From NCBI GenBank assembly GCA_020465985.1, contig JAANYP010000852.1, forward strand, positions 16,205-80,204: a stretch of 64,000 bases of DNA, read 5' to 3'. How positions within the stretch are numbered: position 1 is the stretch's first letter; every line of letters starts with the position of its first letter. The notes below the pieces were generated by a model that was not told the origin of the DNA, did no database searches, and saw only the letters and a list, made by a program, of their open reading frames with translations. This document shows, in pieces, positions 1-10,019 of the stretch. This stretch comes from Centrapalus pauciflorus (lineage: Eukaryota; Streptophyta; Magnoliopsida; Asterales; Asteraceae). The translations under genes and the position numbers were made by a program.

Positions 1-271
1 GATGAAGAGGCTATTGAAGACGAAGATGATGATGTAGACGAAGTAAATATCCCGTCACAGCCTATCAAAGACGAAGTAATTGGCCTCTGTGAACGATTCA
101 GAACTTGAGAAAGCTGATAAAGAGCCAAGCAGAGCTGAATTGTTAAATCTTTGGTTCCGTAAGGAAGAAAAGAAAGCAGAGCCAAAGATGAAGAAGAAGA
201 TGAGAGTGCCAAACTCTGAAAATCTCTCAGGTGGAATACTTAGCTGGTTCTTCGACAGGGAAATGCAACTA
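1..271 (+). pseudogene. Copia B1 extra 3' ORF, upstream part
   Basis: Left part of a coding region that resumes at 6186 after nested element A. An acidic stretch (runs of D and E, frame 1) shifts near position 80 into frame 2, giving about 64 charged residues that include NDSELEKADKEPSRAELLNL. Element A plus one 5-bp target duplication is 5919 bp, a multiple of three, so the frame before insertion simply continued into the downstream part. It belongs to the copia element whose polypurine tract and LTR follow at 6811-7362. I do not recognise the protein. It could be a pol C-terminal extension or an additional ORF in the position where some copia lineages carry one; the window starts inside it. 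Confidence 0.5.
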
Positions 272-619
272 TGACAACTTTGATTCCCAGTATATTCCCA
301 GTATATTTTGCACTCAAACACAATAATCAAACGATTTGTATTAAGAATATGAAGATTACAAGAGAGAATTTTGACACTCAATCTCTAGGAACTTTCACAC
401 ACTCAAAAACACACACACTAGGTGGAGGCTCATTTGTGTCTTCTTCTTAAAACCCTAGGAGAACAATACTATATATACCTAAGCCTACTTTGGGAGTTTG
501 TCCAAACACTCCCCTTAAAGTCTTGGAAATTAAGATTCCCCCCAAAGTAAACTATTCCTAATTATAAATTGAACCTAGACTTTTATTATATTTAATTATA
601 CACTATTTTAGGGCTAACA
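272..619 (-). repeat. 3' LTR of element A
   Basis: Left copy of the LTR; on the minus strand it begins TGTTAGCCC and ends GTTGTCA. It matches 5850-6185 with only a few substitutions. The 12-bp length difference is mostly a tandem duplication of a CCAGTATATTC-like word near 286-300. Close similarity of the two copies indicates a young insertion. Confidence 0.88.
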
Positions 620-630
620 ATCTCCCCTTT
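620..630 (-). other. Polypurine tract of element A
   Basis: Read on the minus strand, AAAGGGGAGAT lies directly before the LTR start TGTTAG. This is the expected position and composition of the plus-strand primer used in reverse transcription. Confidence 0.7.
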
Positions 631-2602
631 AGTGTATAATTAAATATTTACAATTAAGCACAATTACACAAGCTTGAATTACAAGAAATAAAGTTTCTAA
701 CAATCTCCCCCTTCTTGTAATCAAGGCTTGTATTCTTCTGAAGTCTTGGGCTCTAAACTCTGATATCTGATCATTGAAGTAACTCAGATCTCTGAACATT
801 TGAAGTATATCATTGATCTTCTTTAGATGACTCTCCCCTTAAATGTTTCAGATCGGTGGCTCTCTCCTTGCGTTTAGTAGGTCTTTCAAAACATTTCAAC
901 TCTTTTCAGAAAATTCTCCCTCTCATGATGATCATGAGAATTATGATCATCATGTAATCACTTCAGCTCTCCCCTTCAAATGAACAACCTCAATGTGTCT
1001 TCAAATCTTCTTTCTTTGTCGAAGCAGATAATTACAGACTCAGAAAGAAAATATTACATTTAAGAACATTACAGACACAGAAGTTCTTATCTCTCTCATG
1101 TTACATTCTCAATCCCCTCAATAACAGAATATAAATAGTTACACCATAAAATTTTCCCTCGCCTTCAGAAACAACAAACCAAGAGGATATTACAGTGAAG
1201 ATCATGGCTTTGCAACCTGAATATAAGAAAATGAAACAAATTCATTTGTAAGTGACATTACAGTTCCACATAGGAGTTCTGTTTGCACAATAGACTAAGT
1301 CTTTGTGACCTACGTTCAGCGCTGGCGTGACGTTAACACTGGTAGGATTTCCAAATAATCATCGTGAAATCCTTTATCATGAAAGAATCACTCATATTTG
1401 TTCCGGCTTTGTCTCGGTAGACAAGCTGTTTATAGTCACGCAGACTGTAGACTCCATGTGTCCTAAAAGTGTATAACATTAAGCTCTAGACTCCAAGTGC
1501 ATCAACTGGAGTCGGAGACCGGAGAGGATGTCTTCCTTGTTTCAATATGAACAATATCCAAATGATATGTCGATAGAGTATGTGATATAACTCCGTGTGA
1601 ATTTAAACAAAAGTCTTTTAAGAGACAAGTGAGTAGCTAGGGAGGTTAGGTGCATGCGTCACTGGGTCCATGACGTCTTGTTCAATACCTAATTCCAACA
1701 CATGGAATTTCGTAGCAGATGTAGGAAACCCAGCAGACTGACACGGTGTTGGTAGGATATATCTTTTCTTTTAATCCTTTCTCACCCCTCAGCTATCGTC
1801 ATTTTTCAACTGTACTCTCACCGGCTCACTTTTAGCTCATGATGCACCCCATCTCCTTTCGATAAACCCTCTCATTTGCATTTTATCTATGCTCGACCCT
1901 GCTAGTACCCCGTGGTAACTAACACTCCTCAACTAATTGTCCTAAGAACCCTTACTCACACAAACTAAAGTGGTTTGCTCCTTGGGTAGGTCTTCCGGCT
2001 CTGGTTTAGACCATAGGAACGATATATATATGCCTAATCACACATATTGGGCATCATCGGAGTTAGCATGATATCTTGAAGGATATCGCAGTTAAGCTCA
2101 TGGGGTACTCCAGAAGATGGATGAGAGTTGAATGAAATATATTGGGAAGTTTGAGAAACTGTATGAGAGAACTTCAATAGAAAGTCTGATATTAGATTTG
2201 AGAATGAAGCAAACTATCATGAAAGAATTAGCTTGTATGGGAGAAACTTGATGTATGTGAGAATCAGAATATGTGGGAGAAATCAGAATATTTGAGAGAA
2301 TCTCAGGAAGAATGAGATCAAGATTATCATGCAGATTAGATCAATTAATCTTGGTGGAAATTTATTCAATCAAAGAATCAGATTATTCTAACAAAACCTT
2401 TTAAAGTGTGCATTAGAGTATTCAAAATGCTTACACACTTTTCGTTAAAATGTCATCTTCAAAGCGCATCTGAAACTCCCCCTGCAAATAAGAACAATAT
2501 AAGTGAAACATAAAATGTTATGAGTGAATTTAAAGAATGAAACTCAAACTCAAACTGATAAGCATAAAATGTAGAGAAAATTCCAAATAAGTCGCAGAAC
2601 CA
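631..2602 (-). other. Non-coding interior of element A
   Basis: About 2 kb lying where pol would be in an autonomous element. No ORF above background and no retroviral domain motif is visible in either strand. It has several AGGGGAG-like purine runs on the minus strand and a less AT-rich stretch around 1280-2110. It may be filler acquired when pol was lost; I cannot assign a source. Confidence 0.5.
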
Positions 2603-2951
2603 CGGGTTCTAAACTGGTTGTTTAGAAACCATCTAAACATGAAAGAACGGGTTCTGATCTGTCTTGATGCAGAAGCCATTGCTTTGAGGCACGGGTTCTA
2701 CTCGGAAGTAAGTAGAAGCCATTTCACTGAAGATCGGGTCCTAAACTGAGTGATCAGAAGCCTTTACATTGAAGTCCGGGTTCCAGTCTGAAGTGATCTG
2801 AAAACCATCTCATTGTAGTTCGGGTTCCAGTCTGAAGTGATCTGAAAACCATCTCATTGAATTCCGGGTTCCAGTCTCAAGTGATCTAAAACCATCTCAT
2901 TGAATTCCGGGTTCCAGTCTAAAGTGATCTGAAAACCATCTGCATAAAATT
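2603..2951. repeat. 44-bp minisatellite, eight units
   Basis: Eight head-to-tail units start at 2603, 2648, 2692, 2735, 2777, 2821, 2865 and 2908, each 42-45 bp and each opening with CGGGTTC or CGGGTCC. The last four, built on CGGGTTCCAGTCTGAAGTGA, are nearly identical; the first four have diverged. The gradient suggests recent growth at the right-hand end. It sits between the Gag-like remnant and the non-coding interior of element A. Confidence 0.9.
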
Positions 2952-4819
2952 AAACCACTTTTGGTACCCATCGAAAGATGGGTCCTTTCTTGTTAGATTT
3001 AGGATTTCCATCGTCATGTAACAACACAAAAGTAGGAATCCATTTATCATTCGACACAGGTTTAGATGCAGAACCTTTTGGCACCCATTTGTATTTGGGC
3101 CCAGCTGATTTTGAAACAAACTTAGGTAATGGAACAACCTTTGGCTTGGGTGACTTTGGAAATGCCTTAGGCTTGGCCTTTGGCAATGGTTTTTCCAATT
3201 TGTCAGGAGGTGATGAGGCATGCACTTTTGTTTTCTTAGATTGGCGGCGTTTCCTTTTTTCAGGATAAGGTACAAACTTTGTCATTTCCGGAACGGCGCG
3301 CCGAAAACTTTTTGGTCAAAACTGAAACAGATTGCACAAAGAGTATTTCAAAGGATTACTAGCAACATCCTTTCCAGGCACACTGACACTACTATCGATT
3401 TTCACAAAAGATTCAGGCATGACTGCCTTTTTCACACAGAAACTTTGAAAATTAAGAGCTGTTATTTTAGGAATCCTCCTTGCATGATCTGTAGGTGCAA
3501 AACAATGAGAGTCTGTACGTTTGGAAGACTTAGACTTGGAGAAATTTCCTTGGTGAGTGGGTTTCTTGGAAGACATAGATTGATTCCGAGTCTTCTTTGA
3601 AACCTCAGCTTTGGAAGATTTGGAGCACTCACCTTTACAACTGACAAAAGAAACTTCAACCTTGGCTTTACCTTTTTCAGATGATGTGAGATGAACTTTT
3701 GTAGGATGAGAAACCTTTAAATCTTTTAAATGAGAATTTAACCTTTCTGAAACTGTGTCAAGCTTTTCTTTGTAGATGGGTAATTCTACATTTTGTTCAA
3801 ATCTTTGTTCTGACCAATTTTTCCTCGCTCTTGAGAAGAGCTTCTTGATAACCAAGAGCTTTCTTTCGAGCTGTCTTTAATTCTTTTTCTAAAACATTTA
3901 TTTTCTATTGAAGAACTTTTGTAGGAACGTAAAGGTGAGGGATTGGTTTTACAGGATCAATATTCAATTCTTCTGATGAATAAGTAGGTAAGCAGTCTTC
4001 CTCTGGAGTAGGTACTCTAGAAGAATAGCTTTCATTCAGTTCATCATATTTCAAAAAGATTTCCTTTTCTTTGTTATCATTACGTTTCTCATCCTCTTGG
4101 GTTAAAACTTCTTTTGATGACTCAAAAAAGAAAGATTTAAGCCCAGCACCCATGTAATTCATGTCATAAAAAATAGGTAAAACTTGTTAAACCTTTTCCA
4201 AGTACTTAGGATTTTTAAAACCAATTCCTTGTTTGGAATGATAAATCCTAGTCTCTTTGGGTTGGTTTAAATGAATAGTTTGTTCAGTTTGACCCCCTTT
4301 TAGAAATTCATCATCTAGGGTCTTTATGCGAGAGTACAAACCTATTCTTTCTTCTTCTACCATTTTGTATTTTTCCAAACTGTCTATGTTTTCCATGCTT
4401 ACAGACTCTAAGCGTTTTGAAAGAACAGATATTTCTGATTTTAAAGAGTTCTTTTCATCAGTGAGTTTATCCATACAAGATTCAAGGTATTTATTCATAT
4501 CCTCAACATCTATCTTTTCAATCAACATCTTCTTTATCACGTCATGGTTGTTTAGCCATTTATTATTATACACAGCGGATTGTTCTTTTTCAGCAATCAA
4601 TTCATTCTTTCATTCGTGTAGTTGTGCATGCAGTTCATCAAATTCATTACTAGATTTAAAATCAGATAAGGATTGTATATCAAATAAATCAGATGAAGAT
4701 GAAGAACTTTGTACCTGTTTGGAGTGGTTCATGAGACAGACTGGAGATATATCAACTTTCTCCTCCTCGACAGTCTTTTCATGTGTGGAAAATCCTTGAG
4801 TCATGATTGTGGAGTGCAA
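2950..4819 (-). pseudogene. Degenerate copia-like Gag remnant in element A
   Basis: Broken minus-strand reading frames at 4819-4610, 4600-4187, 4162-3905, 3855-3316 and 3285-2950. The first three share one frame separated by stops; the last two lie in another, so there is at least one frameshift. The 4600-4187 segment is a charged coiled coil (LKSEISVLSKRLESVSMENI) followed by a GIGF motif, like the coiled coil and GLGY motif of the copia B2 Gag at 54394-55827. The last segment is Lys/Pro-rich with repeated KWVPK and RWVPK motifs, resembling the WVPR end of B2 Gag. I infer the spacer and C-terminal part of an extended copia Gag. The UBN2 domain and CCHC knuckle are not visible. Confidence 0.5.
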
Positions 4820-5835
4820 AATGTGGATCTTCTAGATTGGAAACTGGAGAAACTCAGAATGTTCACAAGTTCGGATGTATCCGAGGTTGGTAACTTGGAG
4901 AAACTTGGATCAGAATCAGGTTTTTGATGTTGAAACTTCAGCTTTTCTAATCAAGAAATTGTAGATCTCGTTTCTAGCTTCGTTTCGGCGTATGGTAGGC
5001 CGTCTAACGATGTTCCAGTCAAAAGTTATGGCCTCTGGAAGCACTGAATGTCAAAAGTTTGGATAGACCCGGACCCGAAATTCGGATGATCCGAATTCGG
5101 ATGATCCGAATTTGGATGGGTCCGAATTCGGATGTGTCTGAATATGGGTGAGGTCGTAGATCTCGTTTCAAGCTTCGTTTTGACGTATTGTAGGCCTTCT
5201 AACGATGTTCCAGTCAAAAGTTATGCTCTCTGGAAGCACTGAAACGAGAATAACACTTAAGAAATTACCGATTAACAATTTCAACGATTAAACAAGAAAA
5301 ACTTGTAATTATTGAACAAGAAATGTTCAAAATCTGTACAAGATTAATTGCTTATGATTATGAAATAGAAAACCAAACAAAAACAAAATATTAACATAGA
5401 ATTAAGAGCGAAACCTTTGATTTTTGCGAAGAACACGAAGAACAATTAGATTTAAAAAATGCAATTACTCCTTGGATACTTCAAATTAGATCATAAAAAT
5501 TTCCAAAACAAATTATCTAACATATAAGATCATTCATGCAAAATTTCAGATCATTTCAACAAGTATATCACTCAAATTAAAAATATAATCACAAAAACGT
5601 AACCGAAAATGACCAGAATAGTAAAATTGCGATTACTCCCTCGATATTTGGAGTTAGCCTCTGAAATTTTGACAGGATGTTTCTGGCATATACTCGCACA
5701 ACGTATCCCAAAATCAGCTTAAACGGACTTTGTATGAATTTTTGTTGATTTTTTGAAGTTTCAGCCCAATTTCATGACGTTTTTTGTGAAGAACACGAAC
5801 AAATCTGAGATTTCAAGTTTAAATCCAATCTTGTT
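4820..5835 (-). other. Leader region of element A
   Basis: Stretch between the primer site and the Gag-like frames, with no supported coding frame. It contains the 88-bp direct repeat and CCGAATTCGG array listed separately; the rest (5244-5835) is AT-rich with no recognisable feature. Confidence 0.45.
4961..5243. repeat. 88-bp direct repeats flanking a CCGAATTCGGAT array
   Basis: Segments 4961-5048 and 5156-5243 are near-identical direct repeats, each opening GTAGATCTCGTTTC and closing TCTGGAAGCACTGAA. The stretch between them holds a run of palindromic CCGAATTCGGAT-like words. The layout suggests a tandem duplication of about 195 bp, or expansion around the array. Confidence 0.8.
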
Positions 5836-5847
5836 TCTCTGATACCA
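5836..5847 (-). other. Primer binding site of element A
   Basis: TGGTATCAGAGA on the minus strand, two bases inside the right LTR, complementary to the 3' end of initiator methionine tRNA. It fixes the element orientation as minus. Confidence 0.8.
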
Positions 5848-5849
5848 AT

Positions 5850-6185
5850 TGACAACTTTGATTCCCAGTATATTTTGCACTTAAACACAATGATCAAACG
5901 ATTTGTATTAAGAATATGAAGATTACAAGAGAGAATTTTGACACTCAATCTCTAGGAACTTTCACACACTCAAAAACACACACACTAGGTGGAGGCTCAT
6001 TTGTGTCTTCTTCTTAAAACCCTAAGAGAACAATACTATATATACCTAAGCTTACTTGGGAGTTTGTCCAAACACTCCCCTTAAAGTCTTGGAAATTAAG
6101 ATTCCCCCCAAAGTAAACTATTCCTAATTATAAATTGAACCTAGACTTTTATTATATTTAATTATACACTATTTTAGGGCTAACA
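5850..6185 (-). repeat. 5' LTR of element A
   Basis: 336-bp LTR next to the primer site. On the minus strand it starts TGTTAGCCC and ends GTTGTCA. A TATATATA run near 6037-6044 is a possible TATA box. Confidence 0.88.
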
Positions 6186-6781
6186 AGCTATTTGTACTAA
6201 AAAGAAGAGATGGACTTCAATACTTGAGGCAAACACTGAAAGTATTTAACACACTGCCCAAGGTTGAAGTGAAAGAGTTAGCTTAAAAGGAGTTGTTGAT
6301 AAACATTGTAGATGACCCCTATGCTGAAGTGATAGCTAAGATTATCAGAAGAGAGGGTACATCTGGAAAGTTTGAAAGGCTCAAGCCGAGGTCAGGCAAG
6401 AGAGTCGAGGATGAGTCGAGAATAGATCCTCATACGGGAAAACCGTGGGCTAGGATGGTGTACAAGCCAGTCCGATGCTTGAAGAAAGTTCTGTTGAAGT
6501 CTATGCCACAGGATGTACTTGCAAACATGAAGTGGTGGTACATAGACAACGAAACAGCAGAAGCCGTAATGGAGGATCAAGAAGAGAAGATGATTTTGAG
6601 AGTATATGATCCGCTACACCTGATCAACTTATCTTAGGATGACCTTCGAAAGCTACATGATCAGCCAATTTTCTTTCATGAAGGCAGGAGATCTGAAGCC
6701 AGGAAATTCCAAAAGATAGTTAGAGTTTGTATTGATATAGGATTATATGCAGGTAGTAGCTTATATAATTATAGTACTTAA
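6186..6781 (+). pseudogene. Copia B1 extra 3' ORF, downstream part
   Basis: Continues the frame of positions 80-271 in frame 2 to a stop at 6779-6781, with in-frame stops at 6284-6286 and 6635-6637. The longest open piece (6293-6637) is a basic protein segment containing HTGKPWARMVYKPVR, SMPQDVLANMKWWYI and ILRVYDPLHLINL. It lies just upstream of the polypurine tract and LTR, downstream of where copia RNase H would end. No RT or RNase H motif is present, so this is an additional 3' coding region rather than pol core. I do not recognise the family; function unknown. Confidence 0.55.
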
Positions 6782-6810
6782 ACAAAATGTAAATAGTTAG
6801 AAGCTATCGT

Positions 6811-6822
6811 CAAGGGGGAGTC
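6811..6822 (+). other. Polypurine tract of copia B1
   Basis: CAAGGGGGAGTC directly abuts the LTR start TGTTAGTG. Its position and G-rich purine run fit a plus-strand priming site, so 6823-7362 is a 3' LTR. Confidence 0.8.
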
Positions 6823-7362
6823 TGTTAGTGCATCCTGTGTGACGATAGCAGTCTAAGTATAGATAATATTTTGTATAAGTCAATTTACTTGCTATTGAAT
6901 ATTAACAAGTGTTTGATATATGTTTGATATTGATTGTTTCTATGTTTGAACTTAGGGTAAAATGTTACAATAAGTTCAAACATAAGTTCAAAGATAAGTT
7001 CAAACATAAGTTTGAAGGCTAAGATTCGAATTTGTTAGAGGACAAGTTCGAAAGGCCTTGGGCCAATTCGAACTTGTCCTAGACAAATTCGAACTGGGTC
7101 TTATAATTAAGGGTTAATTCGATTAATTGTGAGACTTTTGCAGAATTTCAGAGCGATTAGTGCAAAGGGCGATCTCAAACCTGCAAGCATTCAGAGAGTT
7201 TTTTTTAGAGAATCACGTGTCGGGACGTTTAGTTGTTCGTCTATCACTGTGTGTGTCTCCGTGTTTCGTGTGCGTGGTATATCCGTCAAGCCGCTAACGA
7301 GGATTCCGCACTCGTTGGCAGGTGTCACGTCAAGATAGGATCCGTAGATAGGCGACCTTACA
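6823..7362 (+). repeat. 3' LTR of copia B1
   Basis: 540-bp LTR from TGTTAGTGCATCC to GCGACCTTACA, matching 52255-52821 over its length. The next five bases, GTTAC, begin gypsy integrase and are probably the right copy of the target duplication; the left copy lies outside the window. The equivalent uninterrupted site is at 26882-26886 in tandem copy 2. Contains four 12-bp subrepeats (ATAAGTTCAAAC-like, 6970-7017) where the B2 LTR has five (52416-52475). Confidence 0.88.
7025..7093. other. Long imperfect hairpin in LTR B
   Basis: Outer arms TTCGAATTTGT (7025-7035) and ACAAATTCGAA (7083-7093) and inner arms AGGACAAGTTCGAA (7039-7052) and TTCGAACTTGTCCT (7067-7080) give 25 base pairs with one small 3/2-nt bulge and a 14-nt loop. 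The loop itself contains GGCC-TTG-GGCC. The B2 LTR repeats it at 52483-52551 with a single mismatch. Confidence 0.85.
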
Positions 7363-7749
7363 GTTACTTGTTTTGTAAATAGAGGCAAGCTAGCGCCAAG
7401 ATTTGTAGGCCCGTTTAAAATAATAGAAAAGGTTGGGAACCAATCTTACCATTTAGAGTTGCCTGAAGAGATGTCGAGCATACACCCGGTATTCCATGTG
7501 GGGAACCATAGGAAATCTTTTACGACTGGAAACGAGGACTTGGTTGATCATACCGAGCCACAGATTGATGAAAGGCTCTGGTATGTAGAGAATCTGGAAT
7601 GTGTCTTGGATACCAAAGTCAAAAAGCTAAGGAACAAAGAGATAGAGATGGTGTTGATACATTGGAAGTATCACAAAGGAGCAAACCATACATGGGAAAC
7701 CAAGACAAATATGTTTAAGAAGTACCCGCAGCTGTTTGAAACTAAGTAA
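7363..7749 (+). pseudogene. Gypsy C1 integrase C-terminus with chromodomain (fragment)
   Basis: Open reading frame entered directly from the copia LTR and ending at a natural stop. It contains the integrase C-terminal GPFKIIEKVGNQSY block, then HPVFHVGNHRKSF, then a chromodomain-like tail (TKVKKLRNKEIEMVLIHWKY ... TWETKTNMFKKYPQLF). These are features of plant chromoviruses, in which the domain is thought to guide integration. The N-terminal part of pol lies to the left of B1, outside the window. A degraded version of the post-stop stem-loop follows at about 7748-7764. Confidence 0.8.
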
Positions 7750-7786
7750 CTTCGTGGATGAGGCTCATGCGTGGTGGAGCCCATGC

Positions 7787-8774
7787 TGTAACATCCTTTG
7801 ATTTAAATTATTATAACTGAGGTTAATTAGTTTAAATTTTATACTTAATGTAATCAAGTGGGATTATGAATGATAATTAGGCATTTGGAAATTTGAAAAG
7901 CTGGTTGCTATGTTAAGAAATTAAGAAATTTGAGAATTTCAATTTATTAATTAAGTACGATAAATTATAAGTGTTAGTGATGATGAAATATAGATTGAAA
8001 CGATATTTAATGAAATCAGATAAGTGGAGAGGCCACTTATGTAATAAGCCTAAAATGATGAATAAAAGGCCCATTGTCTTTCACTCTTTCGTTTCTACCT
8101 TTTCATCTTCTAGCTCTCTTACACTCTCTCTATAATCTCTGCTGAAATTCGAAATTTGTTGTGTAAATTCGTGGGTTTAAGGCTGGATTATCAAGACTCA
8201 ATTGGGATTTAAGGTAAGAAACTAATTTCTTGAGTTTAAGATTCATTTTTGAGAATAAAAATGCATAAATTCGGATTTATAAATCTGAATATTGATGTTG
8301 CATGTATGATATATCACTTGGAAATCATCAATTGAAGTCTTTAGAAGGCTTAGAAACAAGAATCGTGCTTTGAATCATCCGAAAAGGTAAGAAATCTGAG
8401 TTTTTATAAGTTTTTGTGTTCTTGAGAAAAATTCCATGCTTTGGTTAAATCTGGAAGAATTAACATGTTTATGACGGGAAAAATAGTGTAGAAACACCCC
8501 ATATATGTTTTAATAACATTTTTATGGATTTTGCATGTGTCTAAATTGAGTTTGGCAAATTTTTGAGTAAAACCCGTAAGTTGCAAGTGCAAACCTGTGG
8601 GTCGACTCGGCGAGTCGAAGGGGCAACTCGGCGAGTCGCCAAGAACAACATGAAGATTGTGAAAATATGCTAAGTATTGGACCGGAACTCGGATGGGGAC
8701 CCGAATTTGGATGGGACCCGACTTCGAGTTTAGACTCTAATCTAGGATGAGAAAAGAATTTCGGATCATATAAT

Positions 8775-8822
<48 letters not shown>

Positions 8823-10019
8823 TAAGCGAATTCGGCCGTGGATCCAAATCTCGGACCTCGACGCGGCGAGTCAAGTGGACGACTCGATGAGTCAGTCCCA
8901 ACTGATGTGAATTTCGGTTTTGGTTCTAAAGGACCTGAATTTATGGTTTATTGATTGAACCTTTGGAATATCTTTTATGTTAAATTAAGGTATATAAGGA
9001 TGGGTTCTTTGGGCATAATAGCAAACCAAATAATGGGTTTAAATATGAAATGTGGATAGCGAATCCAAGAGATTAACACTTAACTTGTAAAGACTTTATA
9101 AAAATAACTATGATCGTACATTGATGGCATTTTCCTATGGAAATGTAACAAGTCCCTCGTAGTGTTTTCTAAGACACAGTGGGGTACTTTGTGAAACCGG
9201 TTGAAAGTCCAAAGAAAAATAATATTAATTGAAGTTAATAAACGCGCACCCACTGTGAGTACTTAGGATTGTATATGTCTACTTTTATTTATAGTTAGTT
9301 GTTGATTGAGGTATGTTGATTCATTTCGTTTGGCATTCTACTAACTGGCATTGGTCTTGATGCACATTGTAGCTTGTTGCGTGTCCGTATTCTTTGTTGT
9401 GCATCATCTGATGGGCTTGCGAGCCATAATTGCTAAATCGATGCTACCGTGCCTATATGACCTGGAGCTGATCCCTTCGAGGTCCCGATGGGCAGGTGTA
9501 GCATCCCCGATGGTAATTCATGCCTCAATTTAATGTGTGATTCCGTGTAATGGCACGATGGAGCTGCGGCTCATTTCCGTACTTCGTATACGAAGAGAGT
9601 ATACGACGTTTGTTGTCGGCGTTACTCTTGTGTGCTACATAAATATCTGTAGAATGTATAATCTCTGTACTCACTAAGCTTTTCTTACCCCGTAGTCGCT
9701 CACATTTTTACAGGAAAAGGAAAAATCCACTGTCGGACCTTCTATCTATGTCGTTCATAGAAGTCTTGAGGACCACCACTACTCAATTGGTAACTGAAAA
9801 CATGGGAACAATGTTGTAATATATGGGATGTGTGTAATAAATTATTGAGTATGTAGACTTAGACTGGAACCTTAAAGCACCATAGGTGTTTGACACTTGT
9901 ACTTTGTTCATGCATTTTTTTCCCGTATTGTACTAAGTATGTAAATCATTATTGTTTATTAATGTGTTGTGATTAATCATGGGTGTTATGATTGTGGTTA
10001 TTTTGGCAAGGGTGTCACA
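7787..10019 (+). repeat. LTR of gypsy C1
   Basis: 2.23-kb LTR from TGTAACATCC (just after the GTGGTGGAGCCCATGC context also seen beside the LTR of element F) to GGGTGTCACA. It contains paired ACTCGGCGAGTC palindromes (8600-8640 and diverged copies 8858-8905), a run of ACCCGAATTTGGATGGGACC-like words and a TA microsatellite. Homologous to 27312-29424 and to the fragment 45294-45679. No primer binding site follows its right end; the duplicated non-coding block begins at once. Confidence 0.8.
8771..8817. repeat. (TA)n microsatellite in LTR C1
   Basis: About 47 bp of almost pure AT dinucleotides inside the LTR. The paralogous tract in LTR C2 (28157-28257) is roughly twice as long. Confidence 0.9.

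Larger units (their letters stand above)
272..6185 (-). mobile_element. Non-autonomous LTR retrotransposon A
   Basis: A complete minus-strand LTR element of 5.9 kb. LTRs of 348 and 336 bp start TG and end CA when read on the minus strand. A tRNA-iMet type primer site (TGGTATCAGAGA) adjoins the right LTR and a polypurine tract adjoins the left one. Flanks AACTA (267-271) and AGCTA (6186-6190) look like a target duplication with one change. The inside holds a degenerate Gag-like coiled-coil region, a 44-bp minisatellite and about 2 kb of non-coding DNA, with no protease, RT, RNase H or integrase motif in any frame. It therefore depends on an autonomous partner, most likely copia-like. Near-identical LTRs imply recent insertion. 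Confidence 0.85.

Noticed and set aside
55..381. 108-residue minus ORF at the left edge
   Set aside because: It crosses the boundary of element A and its LTR, so it cannot be an ancestral gene; antisense to the B1 coding region.
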